Shown here: in pieces, positions 10,714 to 23,820 of the stretch
How the letters are laid out: every line of letters begins with the position of its first letter
Position numbering within the stretch: the stretch's first letter is position 1
Origin: Schizonepeta tenuifolia
Lineage: Eukaryota > Streptophyta > Magnoliopsida > Lamiales > Lamiaceae
Reading direction: 5' to 3'
Length of the DNA: 64,000 nucleotides
NCBI GenBank assembly: GCA_029490685.1
Contig: CM055958.1
Span: 92,200,570 to 92,264,569, forward strand
Translations under genes and position numbers: made by a program
Notes under the pieces: model-generated
Database searches by the model: none
Told to the model about the DNA's origin: nothing
What the model saw: the letters and a program-made list of their open reading frames with translations, nothing else

Positions 10714-11397
10714 TAGGGATGGCAATGGGTCGGGTTTTCGTGGGTACCCGCACTTCCCAAACCCTGATGGGACGGGTTTGGGAAATATTAAATGGTTTTG
10801 GGATGGGTTTGGGTCGAAACATGCAAACCCGTCACGGATTTGGGTCGGGTTTGGGCAATTACCTCCGGGTACCCGCTACCCAAACCCATTTATATATATA
10901 AGATAAAAGATATTATTATATGTATAATTTATTATATAATTATAAATATTAGTAGATTTAGGGTTTTATCTGATTTTCTTAACCCACACACACATCCGTA
11001 AGAGTCAAATCTTTAATGTTTCTCCTCTACTTTTGTAAATCTACTTTCGAAATATGACGACACAATGACAATGTAACATCAATAATCCATACTTCTAGTT
11101 ATGTTTTAAGATTTTGTAAGTTCTTAGTACTTTGCTTTGAGATTAATTTTAATGAAATTTTCTGCTGATGTTTATGTTTTAATCATATTTATAATGTTTT
11201 GTTATTTGATGTTTACTTTTTAATATTCGGGTTTTTAGTGGGTAATAAACGGGTATTACCCAACGGGTTCGGGTCGGGTATGAGTTTTAAAATTATTTTT
11301 TAATCGGGTTTGGGACGGGTTTGGGTATTGAAAATTTTCATGGATTTGGGTTTGGGAAATGCTTAATGGGTGGGTACCCGACCCATTGCCATCCCTA
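10714..11397. mobile_element. hAT-type MITE with exact 8 bp target duplication
   Basis: Terminal inverted repeats begin TAGGGATGGCAATGGGTCGGG on the left; the right end is its reverse complement over about 20 bases. The 8 bp duplication ATCAAAAC is perfect at 10706-10713 and 11398-11405. The inside is full of GGGTTTGGG/ACCCG motifs and has no convincing ORF. A decayed relative is seen near 25545-26330. Confidence 0.93.
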
Positions 11398-11767
11398 ATC
11401 AAAACTTCAAGATTCATGCTATTATTTTTAATTTTAGTTTTACTTTTTTTGTACTATATAATAGTTGACTTGACTAGTTGACTGTATTTAAATACATTAA
11501 AAAAGGAAATCCCTTAATCGCAGGGGTACAATACTAGTTTTAGATTATACGCATAATATAGACCATATCTCCATAGGGACGATGAGAAGATATTGGGCGT
11601 ATAAGCAGTGACAGAGCTATATAATTTTCGATTTTAGCTCCCCTCAAATTCCTTAATTTTCCAAATGTTCAACCAGTACAATAATATCCTTTGAGAAAAC
11701 TCAAAAGCAAAATCGTGACAAGTTGATAAATAAAGAAGCAAACTTGAAATATTCTTCAGAGGAAAAA
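11398..11767. other. Spacer downstream of the GSTZ gene
   Basis: AT-rich sequence without a recognisable gene or repeat; it should contain the 3' untranslated region and polyadenylation site of the minus-strand GSTZ gene. Confidence 0.6.
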
Positions 11768-14061
11768 TTATGGCACAGCATCAGGTTGTCTCTCCGGCAA
11801 CGAAGCCTGAAACTCCGGCAATGCAGCGCACGACTCATATATTGCATCCAAAGTTGGGAACTTGGACTGCAAAAGCGTTAATCACATCTAATTCATAAAT
11901 ATCACCCCACGATGAAATGTAGAAAATACTTAATACAAATCTGGAGGAATAATTATTCTTACCATATCAACGTTAAACCTTTTTGCAGCTACTGCAATTT
12001 GAGGAGCCAAGAACAAATCTGCCTGCAGTTTACCATAAACAAACATTCACACATTTTTTCAGCAAACTCTTGCTTGATATTTGTAGCAAGAAACAAGTGG
12101 AGAAGTAAAAGAAACGGCTATAGTTCGATGGCAAAGAGCTTTTCTCCTTATAGAAAGTTGCAGAAACTAGAAACTGAACCATGAATCATTAATGTTCTCA
12201 TTGCCACTGTGAACTAAAAGAGCAAGAACATCACCATGTAAACTGCGTCTCCAGTAGAATACACGCCAGCACGATCTTTCAGCAGCTTCTCAAGGGCTGG
12301 GATAAAGAATGAAAAAAAAAAGAAGGTAAACTTCAGTACAAATTATATCATGTATTGTAGCATGTTAGGTTGTGTCAGACAGAGATATAACAACGACGTG
12401 CATCAGTACACTACAGAAGCTTAACTGCTAATCGAGAGTAATAAAAGACGAAGAAAACAGATAGTATTTGGTATAGACAAACAAGCCGCCAATAGTAGTA
12501 AATGGGTGTAGTTAAGTATCATATACATTTTTCAGAGGATAAAGAAGATTAAAGAATCTCACCTGCGAAGCCTTTCTCTATATGGATCTGTACCCATGCT
12601 GCTCGCTCTTCACGACCAAACTTTTCCTCAATGTAATTCTGCCATATTCATGAATAACATCAGATTATCAAATCTCAAGTTATTTCTAATGTTATGTCTG
12701 GTTGGAGACGTTGAAAACTGACCAGGAGCGACACCATGTGAAGAGGCTGTATACTGGACGACACGATACTTGCAGCCTGCGACAAATTTACTTTCAGAAA
12801 AACAGCCATGATATCGATAGGTTGCACACAAATATGCAGCATGATAGCCCTCGAATCAATTTTTATATAAAGCTTAAGCTACCTTATGCTCTCACGAAAC
12901 AAGACAAACATCTATAAGGAACGGTTAAAATTCCAAAAACAATATGAAATATTTTGAACCATATGTGATTATATACGACCTGAAGATTGAGTGCTCGAAG
13001 CTGAGGATCAGATGGCAGCAGTGGATTTGGAGGATAGTTTTCTTCTAAATACTGCCAGGAAAAAGATATTGCACTGTTAACCATTTTACTGCTGTAAGCA
13101 ACAAACAAGGGGATAAACATTAACTCTAACATTAGATCGAGCAAAGTTACAAACCAATATGATTGCATACGAGTCTGAAACAACTACATCTCCATCAACC
13201 AAGACCGGGACATAGTGAAGAGGGTTTATTTTTTCAAATTCTGCAAGCCATAACACCTTCATATCACAAAAACAAGGAGATCATAGGACTACAAAAGAAG
13301 AGTTTTACACTTGTTTTCCTTCAAAACACATACTATACTTTTAAACAAGGAAATCGATCTCCCACTTTCATGAAATTTTCCCGGTTCTAATGCAATCCAC
13401 GGACCCACCGTGTTGCAAAAAAACTTACTCGCCTCAAAACTAGTAAATGGGGGAACTAAGAGATAGAAAGCTGTAACCAACCTCTAGCATAACAGTCGAG
13501 TTTAAGTCCACCTAGATGGAAACTGTTTCTCAAAAACTGATCTATAGTAAAAAGTAGCAATTTTTCCATAATGAGGAAATTGCACAAGTTAGTTGATGAT
13601 AATTTGCTAGTATTAATTAATAGCCGAAAATTTTTAATCTACAACAGTGGGTCAGAAATCCATTGCCTGCTCGTGTATTGATCGAAATAGAAACAATATA
13701 AATCATATATTACTACTACTACTACTACTACTACTACTTGTCATGAAAATAAATAGAAGGGTTGAATAATTAGGATGGAAATTAGAGAAACCTGGAGTAA
13801 ACTGCTGTCCTTTATTGAGATTGACAGGTCTGTAGTGGTAAGAAAGTCCTGCAAATCCAGAAATGAGAAACACAAATTAAACTATGAGAGAAATTAAGGT
13901 TACAGGTACAGCAGCAGAACAGAAGATGAAACAAATTGGGGAAAGAGCAAACCTTTAAGATTCAGAGCAAATCGAACGCGCCAAGAACAAGAACTCTGCC
14001 AGTAAGAGTAGAGTACGAGCTTGGAAGATGATGATGATGATGAATCGACTCCGCGGTGCAT
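11768..14061 (-). CDS. GSTZ1: Zeta-class glutathione S-transferase / maleylacetoacetate isomerase
   Basis: The enzyme isomerises maleylacetoacetate to fumarylacetoacetate in tyrosine breakdown, using glutathione; it is normally cytosolic. Nine exons: 14061-13953, 13848-13792, 13240-13155, 13051-12980, 12776-12723, 12638-12563, 12296-12235, 12022-11963, 11866-11768; all introns are GT-AG and the sum is 675 nt (224 aa), normal for the family. The N-terminal thioredoxin-like half has the class signature SSCSWRVRFALNLKG with the catalytic Ser, and the glutathione-site segment PVLVDGDVVVSDSYAII. The C-terminal helical half has TGDAVYMADLFLAPQIAVAA. The start is the first ATG in the ungapped exon 1. 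An upstream in-frame ATG (14181) could be joined by a small intron ending at 14062 and would add six residues. The coding-strand leader is CT-rich (14131-14162). Confidence 0.95.
13712..13738. repeat. (ACT)n microsatellite in a GSTZ intron
   Basis: Nine ACT triplets lie inside the large third-from-start intron of the GSTZ gene. Confidence 0.95.
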
Positions 14062-14128
14062 CTGCAGCTGTATTTTCAGCAAGCAACTTGTTTGTTACTT
14101 AGAAATCTTGAATTTCTGGAGTCTGCAT

Positions 14129-14166
<38 letters not shown>

Positions 14167-14585
14167 GTCCTTGGGTTCCATAGTGAGCTTGAGCTGGGTG
14201 TTGAGTAAAAATGGTAGCTTGAAAATGCAGTGGTCAAGGCTAGAGAGATGGAAACGGAATTCCACCCATAATAATTATTGACGTCGGTGTTGTTTATTAC
14301 AGCACTTTTTATTTACTCCTATAAATTTTGTATTTTTTGGTCATTATAGGCTGTTCGACTAGAGGGGCTCCACTCCACTGGTGAAGAAAGCTTGTTGCGA
14401 TTTAAGCTAACACAACACATTTGATCAAAGTAAAGATGCAGCTAGCTGCTGTATCAAATTCTTGAAGAAGCAGAGGTTTCTCTTTCTCTAGGAATTAATT
14501 ATTCGAACCTGTTCATCTTCTACACGCATTGTTCCCATCTCGCTTATATGTAGTAATACTTTAATCACTTGAAATGAAACATCAA
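14062..14585. promoter_or_regulatory. Upstream region of GSTZ, with a GA/CT microsatellite
   Basis: The region from the GSTZ start to the tRNA gene holds a (GA)n run at 14131-14162, CT-rich on the coding strand and typical of plant 5' leaders. No clear TATA box was picked out by eye. The remainder shows nothing else that I recognise. Confidence 0.5.
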
Positions 14586-14658
14586 GCCCGTCTAGCTCAG
14601 TTGGTAGAGCGCAAGGCTCTTAACCTTGTGGTCGTGGGTTCGAGCCCCACGGTGGGCG
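14586..14658 (+). tRNA. tRNA-Lys, anticodon CTT
   Basis: The 73 nt fold as a complete cloverleaf: acceptor GCCCGTC with GGTGGGC (two G-U pairs), D arm GCTC-AGTTGGTA-GAGC, anticodon stem CAAGG/CCTTG around loop CTCTTAA (anticodon CTT at 14619-14621), and T arm GTGGG-TTCGAGC-CCCAC. A- and B-box promoters are in the standard places. There is no intron, and CCA is not encoded, as expected for a nuclear gene. Confidence 0.98.
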
Positions 14659-14682
14659 CTCTGTTCTTTATTACTTATTTCA

Positions 14683-14687
14683 TTTTT
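14683..14687 (+). terminator. Likely RNA polymerase III terminator of tRNA-Lys
   Basis: The first run of five T after the tRNA lies 25 nt downstream on the coding strand. Confidence 0.55.
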
Positions 14688-15114
14688 CCTTTTAATATTC
14701 TTTTTACATACCACGTGTTCTAGAAAGACATAAGTTGGGTGGTTCTTTTCACCTCATGTTTAAGAAATAAGACACTTCAATTCAAAAAATACAAGAAAAT
14801 GAATGGTTCCAAGTATCTTTTACATACATGCATAACTACAATGTAGCGTTTAATGCAACACAATAAAAAACCATTAATTGCTTTATTGTATTGGTGAACA
14901 TCACATGTATTGTTGATTAAACAATGCAAAACTCAGTTTCCGATTCATTTTGCCTGCGATACTATATAGTAGTAGTAAGTTCCAGTTCCTGCATTAATAA
15001 TTAATTGTCTCATCTCATCGTGTTTGAAAATATAGAGGGAAATTTGGATGAATCTTAGGACTAACCTGCCATGTCAGATGTTGGCCAAAATTAGTAGTAT
15101 TTGTAAAAGCCTTT
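14688..15114. other. Spacer between tRNA-Lys and the KEULE-like gene
   Basis: AT-rich sequence; I see no gene or transposon end. The part next to 15115 should be the 3' untranslated region of the minus-strand gene. Confidence 0.5.
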
Positions 15115-18100
15115 TCATATCTTAAGATTATCAATTGAAAGCTCCTTTTCTGATAAGAGCTTAAGTTTCTGTGGGACACAAGACAAGCAGATGAAAGAAA
15201 GTAAAACCTCTAGATAATCATCCTTAGAAGAAAGAGGAAATAATCCAATATTTACCTCAATATACTGAGCTGGATCATCTATACTAGTTGCGCCCAGAAT
15301 TACTTCCCTTCTTAGTTTTGCTGTCAACTTATGGCAAACCCGAAGCTGAAAACACCACCACCAATAATAATAATGTTTCACTCTAACAAATCTAATTTCT
15401 GAATATTGAAAATGAATAAGTCCAGCACCAGCAGTTTTTACCTCAGATCTAGTTGCACCACCAATTATGAAAACAAAAATGCGCTGTCCCATCTTCTTGA
15501 AATCACCGGGTGAAGTTTTTAAGACCGGATCACTGGAGGAAAAATTGCCACCATAAGTTGTGCATTTGAAGGATAAGTGATACCCTTGCCATTGCATTGT
15601 TGATTAAACAACGTATTACACACGGTCAAGACATTGATACAAAACCACAACAAAGTCGGATTATATAATTTAAAGAAAGAGTGGTTACTTTGAACTTCCA
15701 TCATCAGAGAAGTGTGATTTGGCCCATGTTGAAGTACGTCGTGATCTCATAGAATGTGCGCCTGTTGATTGACCCGCTCTGTTTGACGCAACGTGTGAGG
15801 CTCCGTTGGTCCTTTGTGAACCACTAAAAGGGGTAGTAGGATTATTCATGCAATGGTAATCATCCTTTGGCAATTCTCCTTTACTCAGCTTTTCAATCAA
15901 CTCCTGAGAAAGAAATGAATCAGAACCAATCTGTAAGGGATAAATGAGGCAAGTAATAGACCCTTCTAGCCACACAATAAATTTCAGAAGCTTTGCAGTT
16001 CGGAATCAAGACATGTGTAATTCGTGCATATGATCTTCAGCCAAACCTCTATCATGGGATAAAACCGAAATAGTGCCCATGTCTCTTCCTCTCCCGTTCG
16101 ATCCTTCCATGCCGTGGGCCTCCTCTGCTATAGCAACAATATTACAGATTATTACATCTTAATTTTAGCCAATACCTTGATTTCACCATACTATAAGCAT
16201 ATACTCTAGTAAACAAATTCACCTTTTCTGAATCAAACATCAGTGAAAAAGTCCCTTTGGAAGCACTTCTTGAATCACTCCCCTCAATCAACTTCATATT
16301 TTTCACTGCTTTCATGTCCGTATCTGATAATCTTGCCAACTGAAGAAGCATGAAAACGAGATCAGAATTTAGCTGGGGCAGTGTATTGGTTGAGGCATGC
16401 CAAACAATGAGCAAATCTGTAGTCTAGTTATTATTTTTTTTCTTTCTTATGAGCATGTAGTCTAGTTATTTATAATTTCCCTAAACATGATGAGCTTAAA
16501 GATGCTGGGAGAAATTAGTTAAAGATGCATAAACATCAATTATTCCCTGTTTATCCATTGAATTAAAAAACAGTAATTTTAAGATATATATTTTGGTTAA
16601 ACTATTAAAATGCAATATCAAACTGCATTAAAGCCCTAATAACCTACTCCACTTCAGGGTGCTAAAAACCTAAGTACTAATTTTCACTGTTTTTTAAGGT
16701 AAACTCTTTAAGCCTCGTGATCAGGTTTAGACCAATTAAAAAAGAAGAAGTTGTGTACTACATGTTAAATAAATCCCAATATGCTTCATGCTCAGATTGG
16801 ACACAATGATATATATGTACAACGAGGGTGGAAGAAACTTGGAGACCTGCATGAGTTTTAGTGCTTTGTCCCCCTCAAATTTTTCAGGATAGACAGTAGC
16901 ATAAATCATCATAAGCCGCAATTTGTTCTTGTTTCTTTCCTCCTGGAGTGTAAAAGAAAAGTTCATCTCATAGAAGAACCAATAAATATAGGTCTCAGTG
17001 AAATATCTGAAAGTAGTAGTTAAAATAGAACCTGGTTCTTTCTCAGAAAATTTATAACTTCCTTCGTTCCTGCATCACCAAATATAAGGTCCTGCTCAAG
17101 TTGTCCAAGTTCTCGTAGACCCGTATCTCTGATAATTTTATTAAGTTTCCCAGCAATCTGAATTCCAGAGAAAGATAGAGTCAGCATTTTTCATGTTTCT
17201 GCAAGTCATGCACCTATCTATAGTCATATGTAGTCTCTTAATCTCCGACTAGTCCACTACATACTTTGATGGGACAATTTGAGCATGTTTGATTGATGAT
17301 TAAGACTACACATATTGATGATTATTAGATATTATGGAGGAATCAATTACCTCAACATGGACAGAGAGCTTCTCCATCTGTTCACTATATTGTGGCAAAG
17401 CTTGAACCATTTTCCGAAGGTCTCTTGTAGAAAGTTCGCTACCATCTCTACATAGAAGAAGATGTGAATATAAGAGGCTGATGAAGGCTGATGAAACGAA
17501 ACAAATCGATCTTATCAAATATTTATTCTGTTTAATTGAATATAATTAAGCCTTGATCAGCCTCATTTTCTCATATACCAGAAATTAGATGACGTGCCAA
17601 ACGAAACTTACCTCTACCAGAATGAAAGTAAGGTTTAGTAAGATTTCAAATCTGGATTAAGATTGAAAAGCATTAATCATTAGAGACCCTGCATCTAGCC
17701 TAAAAATCAACCTTTGCTCTCATTCATAACGGGCTTTCACAGCATCTAACCTACTGAAATTACAATTTTCCTTTTTTAAGAGAAACATTGTTGAGACACA
17801 TAATAGGACAAGCAACATAATCACAAACCTCTGCTGCAATTGTGCTGCTTTATTCTTCGAAACAAAATCCGTCATCTTCTCATGCAACCGTTCACTAGCC
17901 TGAAAATCTTAAGGTGAGAACCATTAGCAAGTGACATGTAAGAATCTCACAAATAATTCAAATAACTTTTTCGGCAGCTTTATGGGGAAAATAGCCCATG
18001 CATAAGTAGACACCTCTGCAATGTGAGTATGTCGAAGCTCAAGCCAGACATGATCGTGATCTTCCAAAAGGACTTCCTTCTTTTCAGCCGTACCACCTGA

Positions 18101-21100
18101 TGTGCTTGGAAACTGGATTCCATTCAGGTTTTACCAGAAAATTTTGCAGATCTTAACATAAGAGTATATGAATATAAATATAGTTACCTCCGGCACATAT
18201 CTGTTTCCATCCATATATAATAGATCATGACACATTGCATCATATGTCCATTCATGAATGATTGGAGCAATCTAAATAGCACCAAATCCAAAGCCTTAAG
18301 AACAATAAAAATGAAAAGAACGAGAACTGATGAATTAGGAGGCAACTATTATCAGAAAATTTAAGACACCTGATCAACTGATCTGTCTACTATTAGCAAT
18401 TCGCATGTTTCTTTTTGCGGGAAATTAGGAGTCGAAGATTTATATGTTGTAATGATGTTCCAAACTGCTGCAGCAAGCTTCGTTGGAACCAAGTCGCGGG
18501 CTGTAGTCAATGTGGTGCCATCAAGTCCCTTGGCTGCTCTATAGTGTACAAAAGGGCACTCCTGTGGTTGGTGATTGTATTATATTAGACTGGAAAGTCG
18601 ATATAAAATGATAGGTTGACATATATATTCAATTTTACATACAGATGGGAAAAAAAAATATGCTCCGACAAATTCAAGAAATAAAAGATCCCTGAATAAC
18701 ACCATCAAAACTCAATGCTTCTTCCAAGTAATTTTATCATTACATAAATATGGACAAAAGTATTCTTTTTCTACCAACCAAATCATATCAACAATATCAT
18801 AATCAAGGAAAACTATAAACGCCAATACATTAATAATTGAAACAACATAAGACTAGCATCTTCATGTGCATTAATAATTGAAACAACAGCAATTATCTTC
18901 AAAATGAGACAAGAAAGAAGGCAAAGGAAGATGGTCTTCTTGGACTTATAGTATTTTAATATGAACTTTTGATACCTTTAATGAAGCAAAAACAGTAGCA
19001 ATTCTTGTGGCCATTTCATTCAAGCGTGCATCAAATCTGCGAGAATTTTCAGCATCATCACTAAAGAGTTCTTCAAGTGCTCGTTCATGATCAGTGATGA
19101 ACCCCTGGAGATAGAATTTTATACAGTATCTGACAAAGTAAGAAAATAACTGTACTACTAATTCTAAGACATTTAAATTCCCACGAACATGTCACTGAAC
19201 AAATTCAGTGACTGATCAGTGGGATAAGCAGGCCCGGTTCGTTATTTATGTATGATAGTAAGTTAAGAACCAAATAAATAATGGGTTACCTGATTGTCTA
19301 TACTGAAGTATTCCAAATTCATCTGCAACTCGAAGGTTTCAGGAAAAAATAAAGAAATAAATATCAGAAAAATATAAGGTACTTAAGGTTTACTGACTGC
19401 TTGCTAACCTCTCTTAATGCAGCAATACGTGGTACTACACTAGAATCGTTCTTTATGTGAGTTAGAAGGTGTTTCGATACCGGTGAACTGAAGTATACAT
19501 ATGCTCTGCAGCCACAAGAGCGCCAAGATAAAATACAATCCACTCAGACTATGTGGAGTAGATAGGCAGGGGATTGATTGTGATGTAAATACTTATAAAC
19601 ATACTTCCTGTATAAAGGTTCTCTTCCCGACATGTCAGACAATAACATAATGATGCTGAAAAAAAATACAAAAGCTAAGTTAGTCGAGGAGCGGTTTCAA
19701 ATAAGAGATATTTGTTTACCATTGGAAAGTTGAAAGCTAATAGTATATCATATTGTCATGTACACATTATGAGTGAAAGACATATTACCCACCTTTTCTT
19801 CTAAAAATATTTATGACTAAACATCAAGAGAAAGATAAAAAGGATAACATACTTTTCCTTGGAAGGTTGTATAAAATATAGGGCATCCATCGAAGGCAGA
19901 GGTTGTCTTCTTCTATACAGGTCTTCCACCACTGATAAAGTCAATCAAACATATAATTTTAAAATAAAGCTAAAAATCATACAAATGTCTGTATAAAAAT
20001 CTCTAAACAAAAGAGTGCGGATTACTTCACTACGCACTTAATAAATCCATATTACATGAGGAATGTGGTTTACTGAGCTATGCAAAACATAAAACATGAG
20101 AATGGGAGCTCTCTGGAACGAAATCAAGGTCTTTTTTTTCCGAAGAAACGAAATCAAGGTCTTGTTACTTCACTAAATTCCGTAAAATTGGAGTTAATAA
20201 AGCACTTGTGGAAAATGTATACATTAACATTTCTTACTAATGGAGAGCAAACACAAAATGCTAAGGGCATATAATAATCAGATACTTTGTGAACATAATA
20301 TGGAAATTCTCACATGAAATTCCTTGCTCCGTGATATCTGACATTTTGCACGAGTATGACATCACTTTTACTGTAACCTTATCCATGATGAGAACCTATA
20401 AAAAAGACAAGGCAGCTAAGACAGCAAAAAATAAAGCAAACGATATAAGATATAAAACGAATATAGATATCAGTATTTGAAATCGATCAACAATTCCTTT
20501 TCATAAACAAGCACTTCTGGGAACTTTAGGATTGACCAAGTAACATTTCTGGCACCTCTGATCTTATACTTGAACTGTATAGCAAAACGTTACTCTATGT
20601 CGACGGAAATTATGTCCTTCCATATATAGAAGAATGTATGGTAAAAGAAACGACATTGAAGATCAGAAACAGTGTGTTACCGCATTTGTGACTAACTTTA
20701 GTTCTGAGATTAACTTTTTATGAGCCTGGAAAGATATTCTAAATTTGTCAAACCGGAATCCACTTAGTATTATATTTAAATTCTTTTATATATACAAGAT
20801 ACATTATCAGATCATGGCATTACAATGAGCATAAATCGCAGCAGTATTCAAACTAGTATAAGCTAGAGCGTTAATCAAATTAGTACTATAATTCTATAAA
20901 TGAGACTGTAAATAAGTGGACCGAATGTAATCGGACTGATGAGAAGCTACAATCAATAGCAAATAAAGCATGAAAGATCCTCAAAAATCAAAGTGTTGCT
21001 TCATAATAAGTGAGAAATACCTTCCATGATGATCTTGAATCTCCTGATTTGGATGTTTGGAGCATTTCATATAACAATCCTAGATTTTTTTTAGCAAAAG

Positions 21101-21420
21101 ATCAATCAAAATCTTACCGATATTACGAAGCAAAACTTGATTATAAGTCAATTTTTTAAAAAATACTGTAAAACAAAAGAGTCTCCGGATTCTTATGTCA
21201 TATATAAGAATCATTCTTTGAAGGACAATTTTCAGTGACAATTTTCAGTGATAATATTCAGAAACTGAGAAAGCATTCTTTGAATCATCTTTGGCGGGAA
21301 AAACGAGGATAATCAACGGTCACTGAGAACTAGGAGCTCCCGGGACTTACGATCGCGGCTGATTTGGCGGAAGCTCCTGCAGTTCTCGCCGTGGGAGAAG
21401 TCAGAATTGGGAAACGGCAT
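15115..21420 (-). CDS. KEU: Sec1/Munc18 protein, KEULE/SEC1 type
   Basis: SM proteins bind syntaxins and drive SNARE fusion; KEULE acts with KNOLLE in cytokinesis and in secretion at the plasma membrane. 21 exons: 21420-21351, 21079-21021, 20395-20314, 19931-19853, 19655-19605, 19505-19409, 19322-19290, 19104-18976, 18561-18370, 18271-18188, 18112-18014, 17899-17829, 17447-17351, 17157-17032, 16942-16847, 16339-16223, 16127-16047, 15903-15689, 15532-15442, 15345-15256, 15168-15115. The sum is 2013 nt (670 aa); KEULE itself is of similar length. Landmarks in order: VEDLYRRRQPLPSMDALYF, SSPVSK, DHERALEELF, CELLIVDRSVDQIAPIIHEW, LRELGQLEQDLIFGD, YPEKFEG, FYPMIEELIEKLSKGELP, SMRSRRTSTWAK, and the C-terminal FVFIIGGATRSE. 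No stop or frameshift was found. SEC1A/SEC1B paralogues cannot be excluded. Confidence 0.95.
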
Positions 21421-21693
21421 GCTTTCTAGCTATTATGCAGCACCGGTGGTGAATTATTCAACGGTTAACTTTTCAAGAGAGAGAGAGAAAGATAGAGAGA
21501 GAAAGAGAGTCGTTTTTCAAGTGAAGAAGAAGGTCCGTTAAGTTGGTGCATTTACAGAATCTGGTCCAACGGTGGTGCATTTCTTTTGATATCTCATTTT
21601 GTTCCAATACTTTTTTTTTTCTGAATTTCTTACATTCCCTCTAATTTTCCTACAATATATATGAAGTTTTTTTTTCGAAAAGTATATAAGGAA

Positions 21694-21761
<68 letters not shown>

Positions 21762-21887
21762 CCCTAACAACTATCGACAAAAAATAAAATATTAGTATTT
21801 ATTTGCAACATTTAAAATGTAATATTGAATTGCAAAAGCTGCTAAAAATTGTGTATTAATTTGCTCAAATATCTAAAGGAGTATATA
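21421..21887. promoter_or_regulatory. Upstream region of the KEULE-like gene, with GA and ATT repeats
   Basis: A GA-rich leader stretch (21477-21511, CT-rich on the coding strand) sits just before the start. A long (ATT)n array follows at 21697-21761. No other element is recognised. Confidence 0.55.
21697..21761. repeat. (ATT)n microsatellite
   Basis: About 21 ATT triplets with a single interruption (AGT). Confidence 0.95.
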
Positions 21888-22203
21888 CTACCTCCAGTCA
21901 ACAAGTGTTTTCCTAGGAGGGAGTGACACGCGTATTAAAGAAAAGGTTGTTGAGTTAGTTGTGAGTAGAGAAAAAGTGATTAAATTTATTGTGAGTGGAG
22001 AAAGGGTCTCACATTAAGGGTAGTGATATATTAATTAATTGAGATAGTGGTGGGCCATATATGGTATTTTAGGTAAATAAGTTGATAAAGTAAGGGTAAG
22101 AGACAATAATTTGTTATGAGGTAGTGTCCAAAAGTAGCTAGGAAGAAACTTGATGATCATCCCAAAAAGTAAAGATATGAAGAAACTTGGGGACTGGAGG
22201 TAA
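21888..22203. mobile_element. Stowaway-like MITE
   Basis: The left end CTACCTCCAGTCAACAAGT is matched by the reversed right end TTACCTCCAGTCCCCAAGT, and TA flanks each side (21886-21887, 22204-22205). CTCC-type ends with a TA target are typical of Tc1/mariner-derived Stowaway MITEs. Confidence 0.8.
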
Positions 22204-22815
22204 TATGTTATTCTGTATCCGTATTATAGTTGTTGAAAGAGGAAAGATAACATTAATTAATATCATATAAAAATCAATCCTAATGTGTTAGAACATGAGA
22301 ACAAGCTTAAATTATTTTGTAATCATGTTTAAATTAATATATTATCATGCTTAATTATGTTCATGTCTTTTTATATAAACATTATATTTGTATGAGGTAT
22401 GATTGTGATTATTTGAAGCATGAATATATATCGATTCAAGCATGATCTTATATAAGCACTAACGTTTATATAAAAAACATGAATCTTATTAAGCATGACA
22501 ATCTATAAATTTAAGCATGTTCTCACGTTCTCACGTCAGTAAATATTTTTATACTAATTCATCCCTATATATATATATATATTTTTGACATTGTAAATGT
22601 CGGTGAAAATAACAAGGCAAAGTGATCGTAGAGATCTACACCCATTTTGTCATTTCATAATTGCATGTTTCCTCCACCACAGCCCACATGGATACCACTC
22701 TCTCTTATTTTAATAGTCAGTCATGCTCCCCACTCAGCCAACGCGCTGCGTTCCATTCCATCTACCAACGACATATTTTGCGCCAATATCCCTTTCTAAA
22801 AAGGCCATGTTAAAG

Positions 22816-22907
22816 GGAGGGGATACCTCACCATTATAAAGAGGTATATGTCTACATTTTTGGAGGGGATACCTCACCATTATAAAGAGGTATATGTCTA
22901 CATTTTT
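22816..22907 (+). repeat. 46 bp tandem duplication, with a third diverged copy downstream
   Basis: GGAGGGGATACCTCACCATTATAAAGAGG and the bases after it occur twice with a 46 bp period; a diverged copy lies at about 23090-23160. A TGTGGGACATTTTAACACTCC segment follows the pair, a motif that also follows the third copy in degraded form. Confidence 0.85.
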
Positions 22908-23596
22908 TTAATTAATGTGGGACATTTTAACACTCCCTTCACGCACACCGTGAATAATTAAACATCATCTGTTAACAACTATATTGGGTGATACCTATCA
23001 TTGGATTGAACTGATTGTGAAACCATGTAAATAATTAGATTTTTGGGCCCAATTACCCTTAAAAAGACCTTGGAGGGTGGGGGAGGGGGAGGGGAGGATA
23101 CCTCACCATTATAAAGAAGTTCATACCTAGATCTCCAATCAATATGGGATATTTTTACAGGAACAATTGAAAAACCATCGATCCGCATTGATCCTCGTTT
23201 TCTTTTTCTAATTTCAAGCTTTTTCTACTCCTATTCGTTCTCCATTTTCCTGCAATTTTATCAAAACTTGTAAATAACTGTAAAATCTATACCTATTATA
23301 AAAGAGCGAATTCTTACAAAATTTGATTTGCTTAATATATCCTTATTATTATATTTATTTTAAGGATAATAGTGTAAAACTATATTACATTAATTATAAT
23401 ATTAAATTAATACTACAGTCCTACTCCTACTATAACTCTTTTTTTATATAAATTAATAATATATTCCTACTCCTACAATAACTCAACTCAATATATTAAT
23501 TAATAATATAGTCCTACATGTTCTATTACTGAAAAGTGAAAGAAAAAAGACACATACATTTTAATAGCTCAACTTTACTTTGTCACGCTATAATTA

Positions 23597-23820
23597 TACT
23601 CCCTCCAACCCCCATATTTATGCACATTTTTTGTGGGCACGAGTTTTAAGAAAATCCTGAAAATTGAGATGTAAGTGGGAAAAAAGTAAATGTAAGTGGA
23701 GATGAGTCCCACATTAAAAGGGTAATAAGTGAAATATTTATTTCCTAAAATGAAATATGCATAATTTTGTAGGACAGATGAAAAAGAAAAACTATGCACA
23801 ATTTTGGGGGTCGGATGGAA
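23597..23820. mobile_element. Stowaway-like MITE
   Basis: CTCCCTCCAACCCCCATATT on the left is matched by reversed TTCCATCCGACCCCCAAAAT on the right; TA lies on both sides. Confidence 0.75.

Noticed and set aside
21538..21780. Poly-Asn ORF
   Set aside because: It is a translation of the (ATT)n microsatellite.
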